DNA of 64,000 nucleotides from Sphingobium sufflavum (GTDB taxonomy: Bacteria; Pseudomonadota; Alphaproteobacteria; Sphingomonadales; Sphingomonadaceae), in NCBI RefSeq assembly GCF_021403115.1, contig NZ_JAJSSH010000001.1, positions 248,001-312,000 on the forward strand. Reading direction: 5' to 3'. The position numbers and the translations under genes are program-made. Positions 45,542-53,014 of this stretch are shown in pieces (position 1 is the first letter of the stretch; the number at the start of each line of letters is the position of its first letter). Under the pieces are notes generated by a model. That model saw nothing but the letters and a program-made list of their open reading frames with translations, searched no databases and was not told the DNA's origin.

Positions 45542-46414
45542 TCAGCCGAAATCCCATTCCGCCACACCGGGCACATCGACCCGGAAGGAGAGGATCGCCC
45601 CCGACAGCGGAGCGGCCGCCAATGCCCCGGCATCGAGGCCGCTCCGCGCGGAGGTGACATAGGCGGTGCGGCGATCGGTCCCGCCAAAAGCGATCATCGT
45701 CGGACGGGGCACGGGCAGGGCGATGCTCTCCACCACCTCCCCCGACGGCGCGATGCGCACCACCCGTCCGCCATCGAACAGGGCGCTCCAGTAAAAGCCC
45801 GCCTCGTCGAAGGAACCGCCGTCGGGCCGTCCCTGACCATGGGGAAACTGGTGCAGCACATGCTCGTCATGCAGCGTGCCCGCCTGCGGGTCGGCGCGAT
45901 AGGTGCGCAGGGCATGGCTGGGCGTGTCGGCATGGTGGAAGCGCAGGCCGTCCGCGCTGAACGCCGCGCCGTTGCAGGTCAGCATGCCATCCTGCATCAG
46001 CGTCGCCCGCCCGTCCGGGTCGAAGCGATAGAGGGCGGCGTCCTCAGCCGATTTCGCCATGTTGACGCTGCCCGCCCAGAAGCGCCCCCGGTTGTCCGTC
46101 CGCCCGTCGTTGAGGCGCAGGTCCGGCCGCCCCGCCAATATCTGCTCGCCAAAAGGGACGGGCGTCGCATCCCAGCCCGACAGCATCGCCAGCCCGTCCT
46201 TCATTCCCAGCAGCAGGCCGCCACCCCGGACAAAGGCGAAGCAGCCGACCGGTGCGTCGAAGGTGCGGACATCGTCCTGTCCGCTGGCCGGGTCGAAACG
46301 ATGCAGCCGGTTCTGCGCGATATCGACCCAGTAGAGGCGCGATTCCTCCGCGTGCCAGCGCGGACATTCGCCGAGGATCGCCTCCGCCGCGAGGGCTGTC
46401 GTCACCTGTGACAT
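45542..46414 (-). CDS. SMP-30/gluconolactonase-family lactonase
   Basis: 290-residue six-bladed propeller lactonase. Metal ligands are visible as E16 in GECPRW, the Asn in LTCNGAAFSADG and the Asp in PDGGSFDEAGFYW; LNDGRTDNRGRFWAG is the family signature. It probably hydrolyses a sugar or other lactone. It is divergent from the thioesterase across 107 bases, which contain TGACGTCA (46471-46478). Confidence 0.9.
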   Translation of the reverse strand: MSQVTTALAAEAILGECPRWHAEESRLYWVDIAQNRLHRFDPASGQDDVRTFDAPVGCFAFVRGGGLLLGMKDGLAMLSGWDATPVPFGEQILAGRPDLRLNDGRTDNRGRFWAGSVNMAKSAEDAALYRFDPDGRATLMQDGMLTCNGAAFSADGLRFHHADTPSHALRTYRADPQAGTLHDEHVLHQFPHGQGRPDGGSFDEAGFYWSALFDGGRVVRIAPSGEVVESIALPVPRPTMIAFGGTDRRTAYVTSARSGLDAGALAAAPLSGAILSFRVDVPGVAEWDFG

Positions 46415-46521
46415 GAAAAGCCGTGCTCCTGTACAAAATGCCGGACCCCGGACGGGCGGCCTTTCCGTTGTGACGTCATGATCGCTATGCTCCGCGCAAA
46501 CGCTGTAATTCGGAGCATGAC

Positions 46522-46974
46522 ATGGCCCGCCCTTCCCCCTGGATGCTGAACCAGGACACCTATCCCTATAGCGTGGCGGTGCCGCCCCGCTATGCCGATC
46601 TCGACCCCATGGGCCATATCAATAATGTCGCCATCGCCAGCATGTTCGAGACGGGGCGTGTGAATTTCCACCAGCAGTTGCAGACCCACCCGCGCGAGCA
46701 AGGCGTGCGCTGGCTGGTCGCGGCGGTCGCGATCAATTATCTGGAAGAAATGCACATGCCGGACGATATCACCATCGCGTCCGGCTTGCGCCGGATTGGC
46801 AACCGGAGCTGGACGATCAGTTCCGCGGCCTTTCAGAATGGCGAATGTTGCGCGACCTGCGAGACGGTGATGGTGGTGCAGGGCGGCGGCGAGGATCGTG
46901 GCATGGTGACCGACGAACTGCGCACCCGCATGCGCCCCTTCTTCGTTGCGGCGCCGGAGGGTGACGAGTCCTGA
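46522..46974 (+). CDS. acyl-CoA thioesterase (4HBT hotdog fold)
   Basis: 150-residue hotdog-fold thioesterase of the 4-hydroxybenzoyl-CoA/YbgC group. The motif YADLDPMGHINNVAIASMFE near residue 21 contains the catalytic Asp region, and RVNFHQQL follows. CGGAGCATGAC precedes the ATG. The acyl-CoA substrate is not predictable. Stand-alone. Confidence 0.87.
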   Translation: MARPSPWMLNQDTYPYSVAVPPRYADLDPMGHINNVAIASMFETGRVNFHQQLQTHPREQGVRWLVAAVAINYLEEMHMPDDITIASGLRRIGNRSWTISSAAFQNGECCATCETVMVVQGGGEDRGMVTDELRTRMRPFFVAAPEGDES

Positions 46975-47022
46975 CCGGCGAATAGCGGGAGGGGGAGCGG
47001 GCCGGAGCCGCGTGGTGCGGCG

Positions 47023-47643
47023 CTACCCCGCCACCGTCAGGCAATAGCCCGCGCCGCGCACGGTATGCAGCATCGGGCGGGCAAAGCCCCGGTCGAGCTT
47101 GGCGCGCAGGCGCGAGATATGGACCTGGACGACATTGGTGCCAGGGTCGAAGCCCAGCCGCCAGATGGTTTGCAACAATGTCTGGCGCGATTGCACCCGG
47201 CCGCAATGGCGGGCGAGGTGGAGCAGCAGTTCATATTCCCGCGCGAGCAGGCCCAGCGCCCGGCCGCCGCGACGCGCACTATGGGCGATCAGGTCGATGT
47301 CGAGGTCGCCCAGCACCATGCGCCGTCCCCGGTCGCCGGGCCGCTTCGACAGCCGGATCAGCCGGGCCAGCGCTTCGTCCCGATCCATCCATGGCCCGAT
47401 CACTTCGTCCGCGCCGGACAATATAGCGCTGGTGCGGGCGCGTGCGTCGTCGGCCTCCTGCCACAACAGGATCGGTTCGGCCGCGTCGCATCCCTTGCGC
47501 CAGTGGCCGCTGTCGAGGTCGTCGAGCCGCACGGCGGATGGCAGGTCGCGGATCATCAGGGGGCAGCCCAGGCGCGCGGCGCGGCCGATCAGGTCGGGCA
47601 TGTCCGATCCGTCGCTGTCCCTCCCGATACGCCAGATCTCCAT
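47023..47643 (-). CDS. winged-helix regulator with degenerate receiver domain
   Basis: 206-residue OmpR/PhoB-type protein. The C-terminal winged helix (LLAREYELLLHLARHCGRVQ, RQTLLQTIWRLGFDPGTNVV, VHISRLRAKLD) is intact. The N-terminal ~95 residues keep receiver-like spacing (SGADEVIGPW resembles the GADDYL-KP end) but lack a recognisable phospho-acceptor Asp and Lys. It is probably not controlled by phosphorylation. No histidine kinase is nearby. It follows the HEAT-like/cupin-like gene by 24 bases in the same direction, so it is likely part of the peptide operon and its regulator. Confidence 0.82.
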   Translation of the reverse strand: MEIWRIGRDSDGSDMPDLIGRAARLGCPLMIRDLPSAVRLDDLDSGHWRKGCDAAEPILLWQEADDARARTSAILSGADEVIGPWMDRDEALARLIRLSKRPGDRGRRMVLGDLDIDLIAHSARRGGRALGLLAREYELLLHLARHCGRVQSRQTLLQTIWRLGFDPGTNVVQVHISRLRAKLDRGFARPMLHTVRGAGYCLTVAG

Positions 47644-47667
47644 CCGACGGCATGCCCCCGATCCGCC

Positions 47668-48639
47668 TCAACCGCTGGCTTGCCTTTTGTCCGATTGCAA
47701 AGTGTCGAGAAAACCGGCTTTTGATCCGTTCACGATGGTTTCCATCGCGCCCGCCACATGGGCGCGGATCAGGGGGCAGGAGCTGGCGCGCGCCCGTTCG
47801 GCCAGCGCGGCGTGCTCGCCGGCCGTTTTTGCTTGTCCTTCCAGTGCCTTCCACGCCGCCAGCCGCATACGGGGGTCGCCGTGCCGGACGGCGAAATCCT
47901 CCGCCAGATCGCGGGCGTTGCCTCCTCCGAAACGGACCGAAAGGGGCAGGAGGATTTCCGCGGCGGTGATCGTCGCGCATCCTTCGATCCGCCCGGCGGA
48001 CAGGTCGAAGAAATATTGCCGCCGCCATGCCTGCGCATCGCTCATCGGCATGACGTTGATCGACACCGACATGGCGTCGGGCGGCAACTGGTCATGGATG
48101 TCGACATTGGCGCGGTAGAGCATCAGTTTGCCCTGTTCGAGGTGGCTGCGTTCGATGAAGCGCAGGTCCACCGCCTCGCCCGCCACGCCCTGCACCGTGC
48201 CATCGGCCACGCCATCATATTCATAATAGTCGGACCAATAGCCCGGCCCGGCATAGCCCAGTGTCAGGAAGTCGAAGGCATGGTCGTGCGGGCGATTGTA
48301 ATAATAGGCGGCCCGGCTGCTGTCGCGCAGCATGGCGTCCTGTTCCGACGGCCAGATATTGGCGCGGATGAAGAAGGAGCCGCCCGGCACCGGCGGGACC
48401 AGCATCAACACCTGCGGCGAATAGCCGTTGGCGAGGCTCTGCTCCCGGCAGGCATCCTTCAGCGAGGCTAGCGCCAGATCGCTGAGGAAGCGCCGGTCGT
48501 TGCCCAGTGCGGCGAGCATGGGCGCGGCGGCGGCCAGACTGTCCCGACATTGGGGGTCGAAGGCGGCGCTGCGGCAATGGTCAGCCAGATCGGCCAGCGT
48601 CGCGACGGCGTCGGTCGCATGGTCGATCACGACTGGCAT
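47668..48639 (-). CDS. cupin-like protein with HEAT-like C-terminus (third gene of peptide operon)
   Basis: 323-residue protein of no function I can name. The middle part looks cupin-like, with a candidate metal set HDHAFDFLTLGYAGPGYW, a YYEYD word and a later VDIHDQLPPDAMSVSINVM strand pair. The C-terminal 90 residues (ARDLAEDFAVRHGDPRMRLA, AWKALEGQA) have HEAT-like helical repeats. It overlaps the preceding gene by 13 bases. A related architecture is seen in that partner, so the two may be paralogous halves of one complex. Confidence 0.65.
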   Translation of the reverse strand: MPVVIDHATDAVATLADLADHCRSAAFDPQCRDSLAAAAPMLAALGNDRRFLSDLALASLKDACREQSLANGYSPQVLMLVPPVPGGSFFIRANIWPSEQDAMLRDSSRAAYYYNRPHDHAFDFLTLGYAGPGYWSDYYEYDGVADGTVQGVAGEAVDLRFIERSHLEQGKLMLYRANVDIHDQLPPDAMSVSINVMPMSDAQAWRRQYFFDLSAGRIEGCATITAAEILLPLSVRFGGGNARDLAEDFAVRHGDPRMRLAAWKALEGQAKTAGEHAALAERARASSCPLIRAHVAGAMETIVNGSKAGFLDTLQSDKRQASG

Positions 48640-49580
48640 GGGGCGGCCTCCTGCGCTGGGGTGGGGTGGGCGCTGGCATCAGAGCGGGAACGGGGTGTGA
48701 GACGGGTTATCAGGCGGCTGGCCGCGTCGCGGATCGCGCCGTCCGGCTCGGCCCCCGCCATATGGGTCAGGTCGGGCCAGGCGGCGGCGGTGTCCACCGC
48801 CAGCATCTCCCGCATCAAGGCCCAGCGTTGCGCGCCATGCGCACGGGGCAGCAGCGCGCGCAGGGCGTCAAGCGGCGGAGCCTTGCCCAAGGTGCGCAGC
48901 ACCGCGATCATGGCCAGCGAGCGGGCCAGCCCGTCGTCGCCATTCGCCAGCGCGCGCGGTCTGTCCTCCCCCACGCCATAGGTGCCGACCAGCGGTGCGG
49001 GCAGGCGGCGCACACGGGCGCGCAGGAACAGGGCCTGTCGTGGTGGCGGGGCGATCCACAGCACGCGGCGGCGCTCGTCCATGTCGAATATCCGGTTGGG
49101 CATGATCCGAATCGGCCGGTCGCGGCATAGGCCGGTGACGCGCGATAGCAGGGCGATGCGTCCATCAAGCGGTTCGGGCGAGAGGATACGCAATAGGCTG
49201 CGGTTGCCGACGAAGGCATGGCTGGTCGGTGGGGATGCGGCCTTGCCATCGAGCCGTCCCAGCGTGCCGAGCGTCACCGACGCGCGCGGACCGGAGACGA
49301 ACAGGAGCTGCTGTAAGGCGCCGCTGGTCATCGCGGTCATGCCGAACAGGTGAAAGGGATCTGCGCTCAGGCTCTGCGTCGTGGCGCGGGCGAGGGCGTG
49401 CAGCCAGCGCACATCCTCGAACAAGGGACGCAGCGCGGCGACGGCCTGCGCAACATCCGGCGCGGCTTCCGCTGTCGCTGCCGCCCTGCCCAGACGGTCG
49501 AGGGCTTCGGCGGCATCGTCGGCAGGTGCCGTGGGTGGGGCGGGGCTGGGGGCCGCCTGCCGGGATGCCGCCGTCACCAT
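48627..49580 (-). CDS. HEAT-like-repeat protein coupled to a small peptide gene
   Basis: 317-residue protein, unrecognised. The N-terminal region is helical, and the centre is a beta-rich segment (LQQLLFVSGPRASVTLGTLG, RRVLWIAPPPRQALFLRA). The C-terminal region repeats the pattern of HEAT-like helices (GAQRWALMREMLAVDTAAAW, DGAIRDAASRLITRL). The ATG shares its A with the TGA of the peptide gene (TGATG), so translation is coupled. No catalytic signature, signal peptide or membrane segment is seen. Confidence 0.65.
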   Translation of the reverse strand: MVTAASRQAAPSPAPPTAPADDAAEALDRLGRAAATAEAAPDVAQAVAALRPLFEDVRWLHALARATTQSLSADPFHLFGMTAMTSGALQQLLFVSGPRASVTLGTLGRLDGKAASPPTSHAFVGNRSLLRILSPEPLDGRIALLSRVTGLCRDRPIRIMPNRIFDMDERRRVLWIAPPPRQALFLRARVRRLPAPLVGTYGVGEDRPRALANGDDGLARSLAMIAVLRTLGKAPPLDALRALLPRAHGAQRWALMREMLAVDTAAAWPDLTHMAGAEPDGAIRDAASRLITRLTPRSRSDASAHPTPAQEAAPCQS

Positions 49581-49729
49581 CAGCGGTGGAACACCAGCGA
49601 GATGATGATCGCGTCCTGCGCGATCTGGAGCGATTCGGATGCCTCGCCACAGGCGAACAGCGCGATGGGGGCGTCCAGTTCCTCGATCTCGTCCAGGCTG
49701 AGCTGCGGCAGGGTGTGGGCAATCGGCAT
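49580..49729 (-). CDS. 49-residue peptide, candidate precursor of a ribosomally made product
   Basis: Too short for usual gene calls but well supported. GGAGGA stands 8 bases before the ATG, and the TGA overlaps the next start. The peptide starts MPIAHTLPQLSLDEIEELDA, continues through PIALFACGEASESLQIAQ and ends DAIIISLVFHR. An acidic, leader-like N-terminal half with an LSLDEIEELD helix is followed by a Ser/Ala/Ile-rich half containing a single Cys. Size, position and leader-like acidity resemble RiPP precursors, but no standard modification enzyme is adjacent. It could also be a small structural partner of the two large proteins. Confidence 0.7.
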   Translation of the reverse strand: MPIAHTLPQLSLDEIEELDAPIALFACGEASESLQIAQDAIIISLVFHR

Positions 49730-49767
49730 GATCTTGGTCCTCCGTGGCGGTAGCGCCGGGGACGAGG

Positions 49768-49795
49768 CTAGGGTCGGGTGCCCGTTCGGCCCTAG
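49768..49795. promoter_or_regulatory. imperfect 28-bp palindrome before the peptide gene
   Basis: CTAGGG (49768-49773) and CCCTAG (49790-49795) enclose a CGGG-TG-CCCG core. The site is 38 bases before the peptide ATG. A TATAAC hexamer lies further upstream on the minus strand. A likely operator for the operon, perhaps for the winged-helix protein it encodes; inferred. Confidence 0.45.
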
Positions 49796-49826
49796 TTACA
49801 ACGATGTTATATTGCGGAAGCCCGCA

Positions 49827-50603
49827 TCATGGGGCGAGCGTCAGGACGATGGTGAGGCCGCGCCGGTCCTCCGCAGGCTCGCCGGGCGGGAGGGGCCGGC
49901 GCACCGCGTCGGCCCGCGCGCGGTCGAGGATGAGGGGCGGCACGCCCGGCCCGTAGAGCACCACGTCCGCCTCCCCCAACAGCCGCGCGGCGCGCAGCGT
50001 CAACTCGTCGGGATCGGGAGAAGAGAGGGTGAGGCCGACGGTGCGGGCAGGCGGTTGGTCATCGGCTGCGGCCAGCCAGCGTGTGACAGCCTCCGCCCCG
50101 TCCCGCACGGCCACGGGATCGAGCGCGCCGCCCTGCGCCAGTCCGGCGTCTAGCGCGCCGCGCCGGTCGCGGGCATCCGGCCAGCGCCCGCGAATAGCGC
50201 CTTTGGCGGCATCCAGCGCCTGGGCGAGGGCGCCAAGCTGGGGCGGGAGCAGCCGCTCGATCCGTTGCCGCACCGCCTTGGCGAGACCGGCGGAGGCTCC
50301 GCCGGTGCCCACGGCGATTATCACCGGGTCACGGTCGACGATGGCGGGCATGGTGAAATCGCACAGGTCGGGCCGGTCCACGACGTTGAGCAGCACACCG
50401 CGCGCGCGCAAGCGAACGGTGGCGGCCTCCTTCTCCTCGCCATCGTCGCAGGCGATGATGGCGATGGCGGCCGGGCTATCCTCATCCACCACCAGCGCGC
50501 CCGCCCGTTCCAGCAGACGGCGCTTGGCATCGGCGGCCTCCCCCGTGCCGATGAGGATGGCGGGACGGCCGGTAAGGCGCAGGAAGAGGGGGAGGCTGTG
50601 CAT
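49827..50603 (-). CDS. siroheme synthase, precorrin-2 dehydrogenase domain plus partial SUMT-like tail
   Basis: 258-residue protein. The N-terminal part is the CysG/Met8 dehydrogenase-ferrochelatase domain (LPLFLRLTGRPAILIGTGEA, VDRPDLCDFTMPAIVDRDP, VGTGGASAGLAKAVRQRIE) that oxidises precorrin-2 and inserts iron. The last ~70 residues (SSPDPDELTLRAARLLGEAD, VVLYGPGVPPLILDRARADA) match only the beginning of a uroporphyrinogen-III methyltransferase, so the second CysG domain is truncated. A separate methyltransferase must exist elsewhere in the genome. Confidence 0.85.
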   Translation of the reverse strand: MHSLPLFLRLTGRPAILIGTGEAADAKRRLLERAGALVVDEDSPAAIAIIACDDGEEKEAATVRLRARGVLLNVVDRPDLCDFTMPAIVDRDPVIIAVGTGGASAGLAKAVRQRIERLLPPQLGALAQALDAAKGAIRGRWPDARDRRGALDAGLAQGGALDPVAVRDGAEAVTRWLAAADDQPPARTVGLTLSSPDPDELTLRAARLLGEADVVLYGPGVPPLILDRARADAVRRPLPPGEPAEDRRGLTIVLTLAP

Positions 50604-50944
50604 CCTGCCGCTATAGCCGCATTGGCAGCGAATGTCAGAAGGGAGAGGATGAGGTGGATTGTGGCGGTTGTTCTCGCGTCATTCCCCCATCGTCCCGCGA
50701 TTGGCGGCGCAGGGCGAGGAGGACGCAGGCATCCGACTGTTGGGCCGCAAATGGTGGATGGCGGGCATCGTCGCCCTATCATGGAGCACGGTGCCAGAAC
50801 CGACACGCGCTGCCTGCCAGACGCGACTTTCAAAGTCCCGATGGGCAGAGAAAGCGCGAAGTTGCTGGCCACAGGACGGCTCGATCGCCTCAGTCCGTCA
50901 GGAGGGTGTATCGGGTGACGCAGGCCCCGCCCAGCAGCGTCCCC
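50604..50944. other. intergenic region with a doubtful small frame
   Basis: A plus-strand frame from ATG 50649 to 50918 would give 89 residues beginning MRWIVAVVLASFPH and ending RLDRLSPSGGCIG. The end looks protein-like, but the middle (GGAGRGGRRHPTVG) does not, as if a frame had shifted. I cannot decide between a small exported protein, a decayed gene and chance. No RNA gene or terminator is seen. Confidence 0.3.
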
Positions 50945-51952
50945 TCATCCCGCCTGTTCCAGAAAGGCGATGAGGCCCCGTTCCTCCCGGCTGAGCCATC
51001 GGGTTGCGCGGGGCAGGCGGGCCGCGGCGCGCCAAGCGGGCTGGTCGCCGGATCGGGCGAGGTCGATCAGTGCGGGATGGACATAGCTTTTGCGGCTGAT
51101 GGCGGGGGTGTTGCCCAACGCCTGCGCCACCTCGTCCAGCATGGTCTTGAGGGTCATCTGGCCTTCGCCATGCCATAGTGCGGCAAAGGCGGTGACGCTG
51201 CCGCCCCAGGTGCGGAAATGCTTGGCCGAAATATCCGGCCCCATATGGGCGTGGAGATAGGCGTTCACGTCGGTGGAGGTGACGTCATGTCGCGCGCCGG
51301 CCTGATCCACATATTGGAACAGGCGCTGGCCTGGCAGATCCTGCATCGCCCGCACGAACCGGGTCAGGCCGGCATCCCGCACGCGCCGTTCGTGCATCTT
51401 GCCGGACTTTCCACGATAGCACAGGCGCAGCGCCCCGCCCTCGACCGCCGCATGGCGCATGCGCAGGGTGGTCGCGCCATAGCTTTTATTCTCCTGCGCA
51501 TAGCGGTCGTTGCCAATCCGGATCATGCCGATGTCGAGCAGGCGGACGAGGGCGGCTAGCGCCCGGTCGCGGCTGACGCTGCGCTGGCGCAGGTCCGCTT
51601 CCACCCGCGCACGGATTTTCGGCAGGGCATGGCCGAAGGCCGCGCAGCCCGCATATTTGCCCGCGTCCTGTGTCTCCCGATAGGCGGGGTGATAGCGATA
51701 TTGCTTGCGCCCGCGCGCGTCATAGCCGGTCGCCTGCAAATGGCCGTCGGGGTCGGGGCAGTACCAGCATCGTTCATAGGCGGGCGGCAGGCCGATGGCG
51801 CGGAGCCGTTCGATCTCCGCCCGATCAGTGACGCGCGCGCCGTCGGCGGTGAAGAAGGCGAAATATTGGCCCTTCCTGCGCCGCGCGATTCCCGGAGTGC
51901 TGTCGTCCGTGAAACGGAGGGGGGAGGGGTGCGCGGGGGACCGGGTTGCCAT
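50945..51952 (-). CDS. poxvirus-type DNA topoisomerase IB
   Basis: 335-residue type IB topoisomerase that relaxes supercoils through a 3'-phosphotyrosine link. The nucleophile is Y290 in AISRKSYVHP. Catalytic residues are seen in RIGNDRYAQENKSYGATTLR and KHFRTWGG (with H245 and R247). The N-terminal domain has the RDYRYHP-like GRKQYRYHPAYRETQD block. These enzymes are scattered in bacteria and are accessory. Stand-alone gene. Confidence 0.93.
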   Translation of the reverse strand: MATRSPAHPSPLRFTDDSTPGIARRRKGQYFAFFTADGARVTDRAEIERLRAIGLPPAYERCWYCPDPDGHLQATGYDARGRKQYRYHPAYRETQDAGKYAGCAAFGHALPKIRARVEADLRQRSVSRDRALAALVRLLDIGMIRIGNDRYAQENKSYGATTLRMRHAAVEGGALRLCYRGKSGKMHERRVRDAGLTRFVRAMQDLPGQRLFQYVDQAGARHDVTSTDVNAYLHAHMGPDISAKHFRTWGGSVTAFAALWHGEGQMTLKTMLDEVAQALGNTPAISRKSYVHPALIDLARSGDQPAWRAAARLPRATRWLSREERGLIAFLEQAG

Positions 51953-52188
51953 GATTGCACGAAACGCATGGCGCGACCTTTGGGTTCGGGAGCTGTCAAG
52001 GTTCGTGGACTGCGGTACCCAATGCAGGAGTGGAAAACGTAGGATGATTAGAATTTTCTTTTTATTTCAAACGGAAGTGCCCGCGTTGAACAGAATGTTG
52101 CAGTGCGGGGGAACTTTCCGCGCGTCCGGTGATTTGTTTCCGATTAGCTTGTCAAAGATCGGACACCCTCTCATCAAGGTGTGAGTGC

Positions 52189-52785
52189 ATGCCCTCTTCT
52201 TCCCAAGAGACAACACTCGCAGCCCAGAGCGATCTCTCCGAAATAGAAACGCTGCGCAGGCAGGTGGTTCGGCTGGCCGCTTCCCTGGGTCTCAAGCTGG
52301 TGGATCCATCCGTTGCGACGGTCGAAGACAGCGCGGACAGCGATGTGGGTTATGGCAAATCCGCGAGGGGTAACCGCGATGGCGCGTTCCATACGCCCGA
52401 CCGGATGAGTGTCGCTATGGCATGGATTTTCGCGCGTAATGCGCGGGATAAGGCGCTGGGGGCCGACCTGTTTGCCGATCCCGTGTGGAACATGATCCTC
52501 GACCTCTATGTCAACCCTTGCCGCCATGTCCCGGTGGCGGTGACGGACCTGTGCCTTGCATCCCAATCTCCGGCGACGACCGCCTTGCGCTGGCTGGCCA
52601 TAATGGAACAGCGGAACCTCATCCTGCGCGCACCCGACAAGCGCGATCGACGACGGTCCTTCGTGATCTTTACTGACGAGGGGTTGCGCCAGGTCGAACG
52701 GGCGCTGGACATGGCGGCGGAGAGCGACCGGCGGTTAGGGCTTGGGCGTCTCCGCGCTATCCAGAATGTCGATAACCAGTTGTAG
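52189..52785 (+). CDS. MarR-like winged-helix regulator
   Basis: 198-residue protein. A ~75-residue N-terminal part starts with a short coiled helix (EIETLRRQVVRLAASLGLKL) and a linker. The winged helix follows: VAVTDLCLASQSPATTALRW, LAIMEQRNLILRAPDKRDRR, FVIFTDEGLRQVERAL. This is the MarR-type layout with the wing DKRDRRRS. Start at the ATG giving MPSSSQ. The 3' end overlaps a convergent small gene by 51 bases. Targets unknown. Confidence 0.82.
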   Translation: MPSSSQETTLAAQSDLSEIETLRRQVVRLAASLGLKLVDPSVATVEDSADSDVGYGKSARGNRDGAFHTPDRMSVAMAWIFARNARDKALGADLFADPVWNMILDLYVNPCRHVPVAVTDLCLASQSPATTALRWLAIMEQRNLILRAPDKRDRRRSFVIFTDEGLRQVERALDMAAESDRRLGLGRLRAIQNVDNQL

Positions 52786-52926
52786 ATGCGCGGCGGCCAG
52801 GCCGATCCGGTTCGCCAGTTCGGGATCGCTATCCGGCAATATCCGGTCCAGACACGCCAGCACATCCTGCAAATGAAGCAGGCAATCCGCGCTGGTTTCC
52901 AGTTCGCTTTTCGCTATTCGTGCCAT
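52735..52926 (-). CDS. small hypothetical helical protein
   Basis: 63-residue frame MARIAKSELETSADCLLHLQ..., mostly amphipathic helix with two Cys. It lies antisense to the last 51 bases of the MarR-like gene. Codon pattern and composition look coding over the non-overlapping part; the ribosome site is weak. Probably real but unassigned. Confidence 0.5.
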   Translation of the reverse strand: MARIAKSELETSADCLLHLQDVLACLDRILPDSDPELANRIGLAAAHLQLVIDILDSAETPKP

Positions 52927-53014
52927 ATTTATCAAAGCGCATATAAACGGGAAACGTTCCGGTAGCGTATTGCGATTGCACGAGCTTGTAAACTTTGTCC
53001 GCCAGACGGAAAAA

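Noticed and set aside
47668..48639. Transposase as an identity for the 323-residue protein
   Set aside because: No DDE or other catalytic triad, no HTH and no flanking repeats are present; its gene overlaps the neighbouring operon gene.
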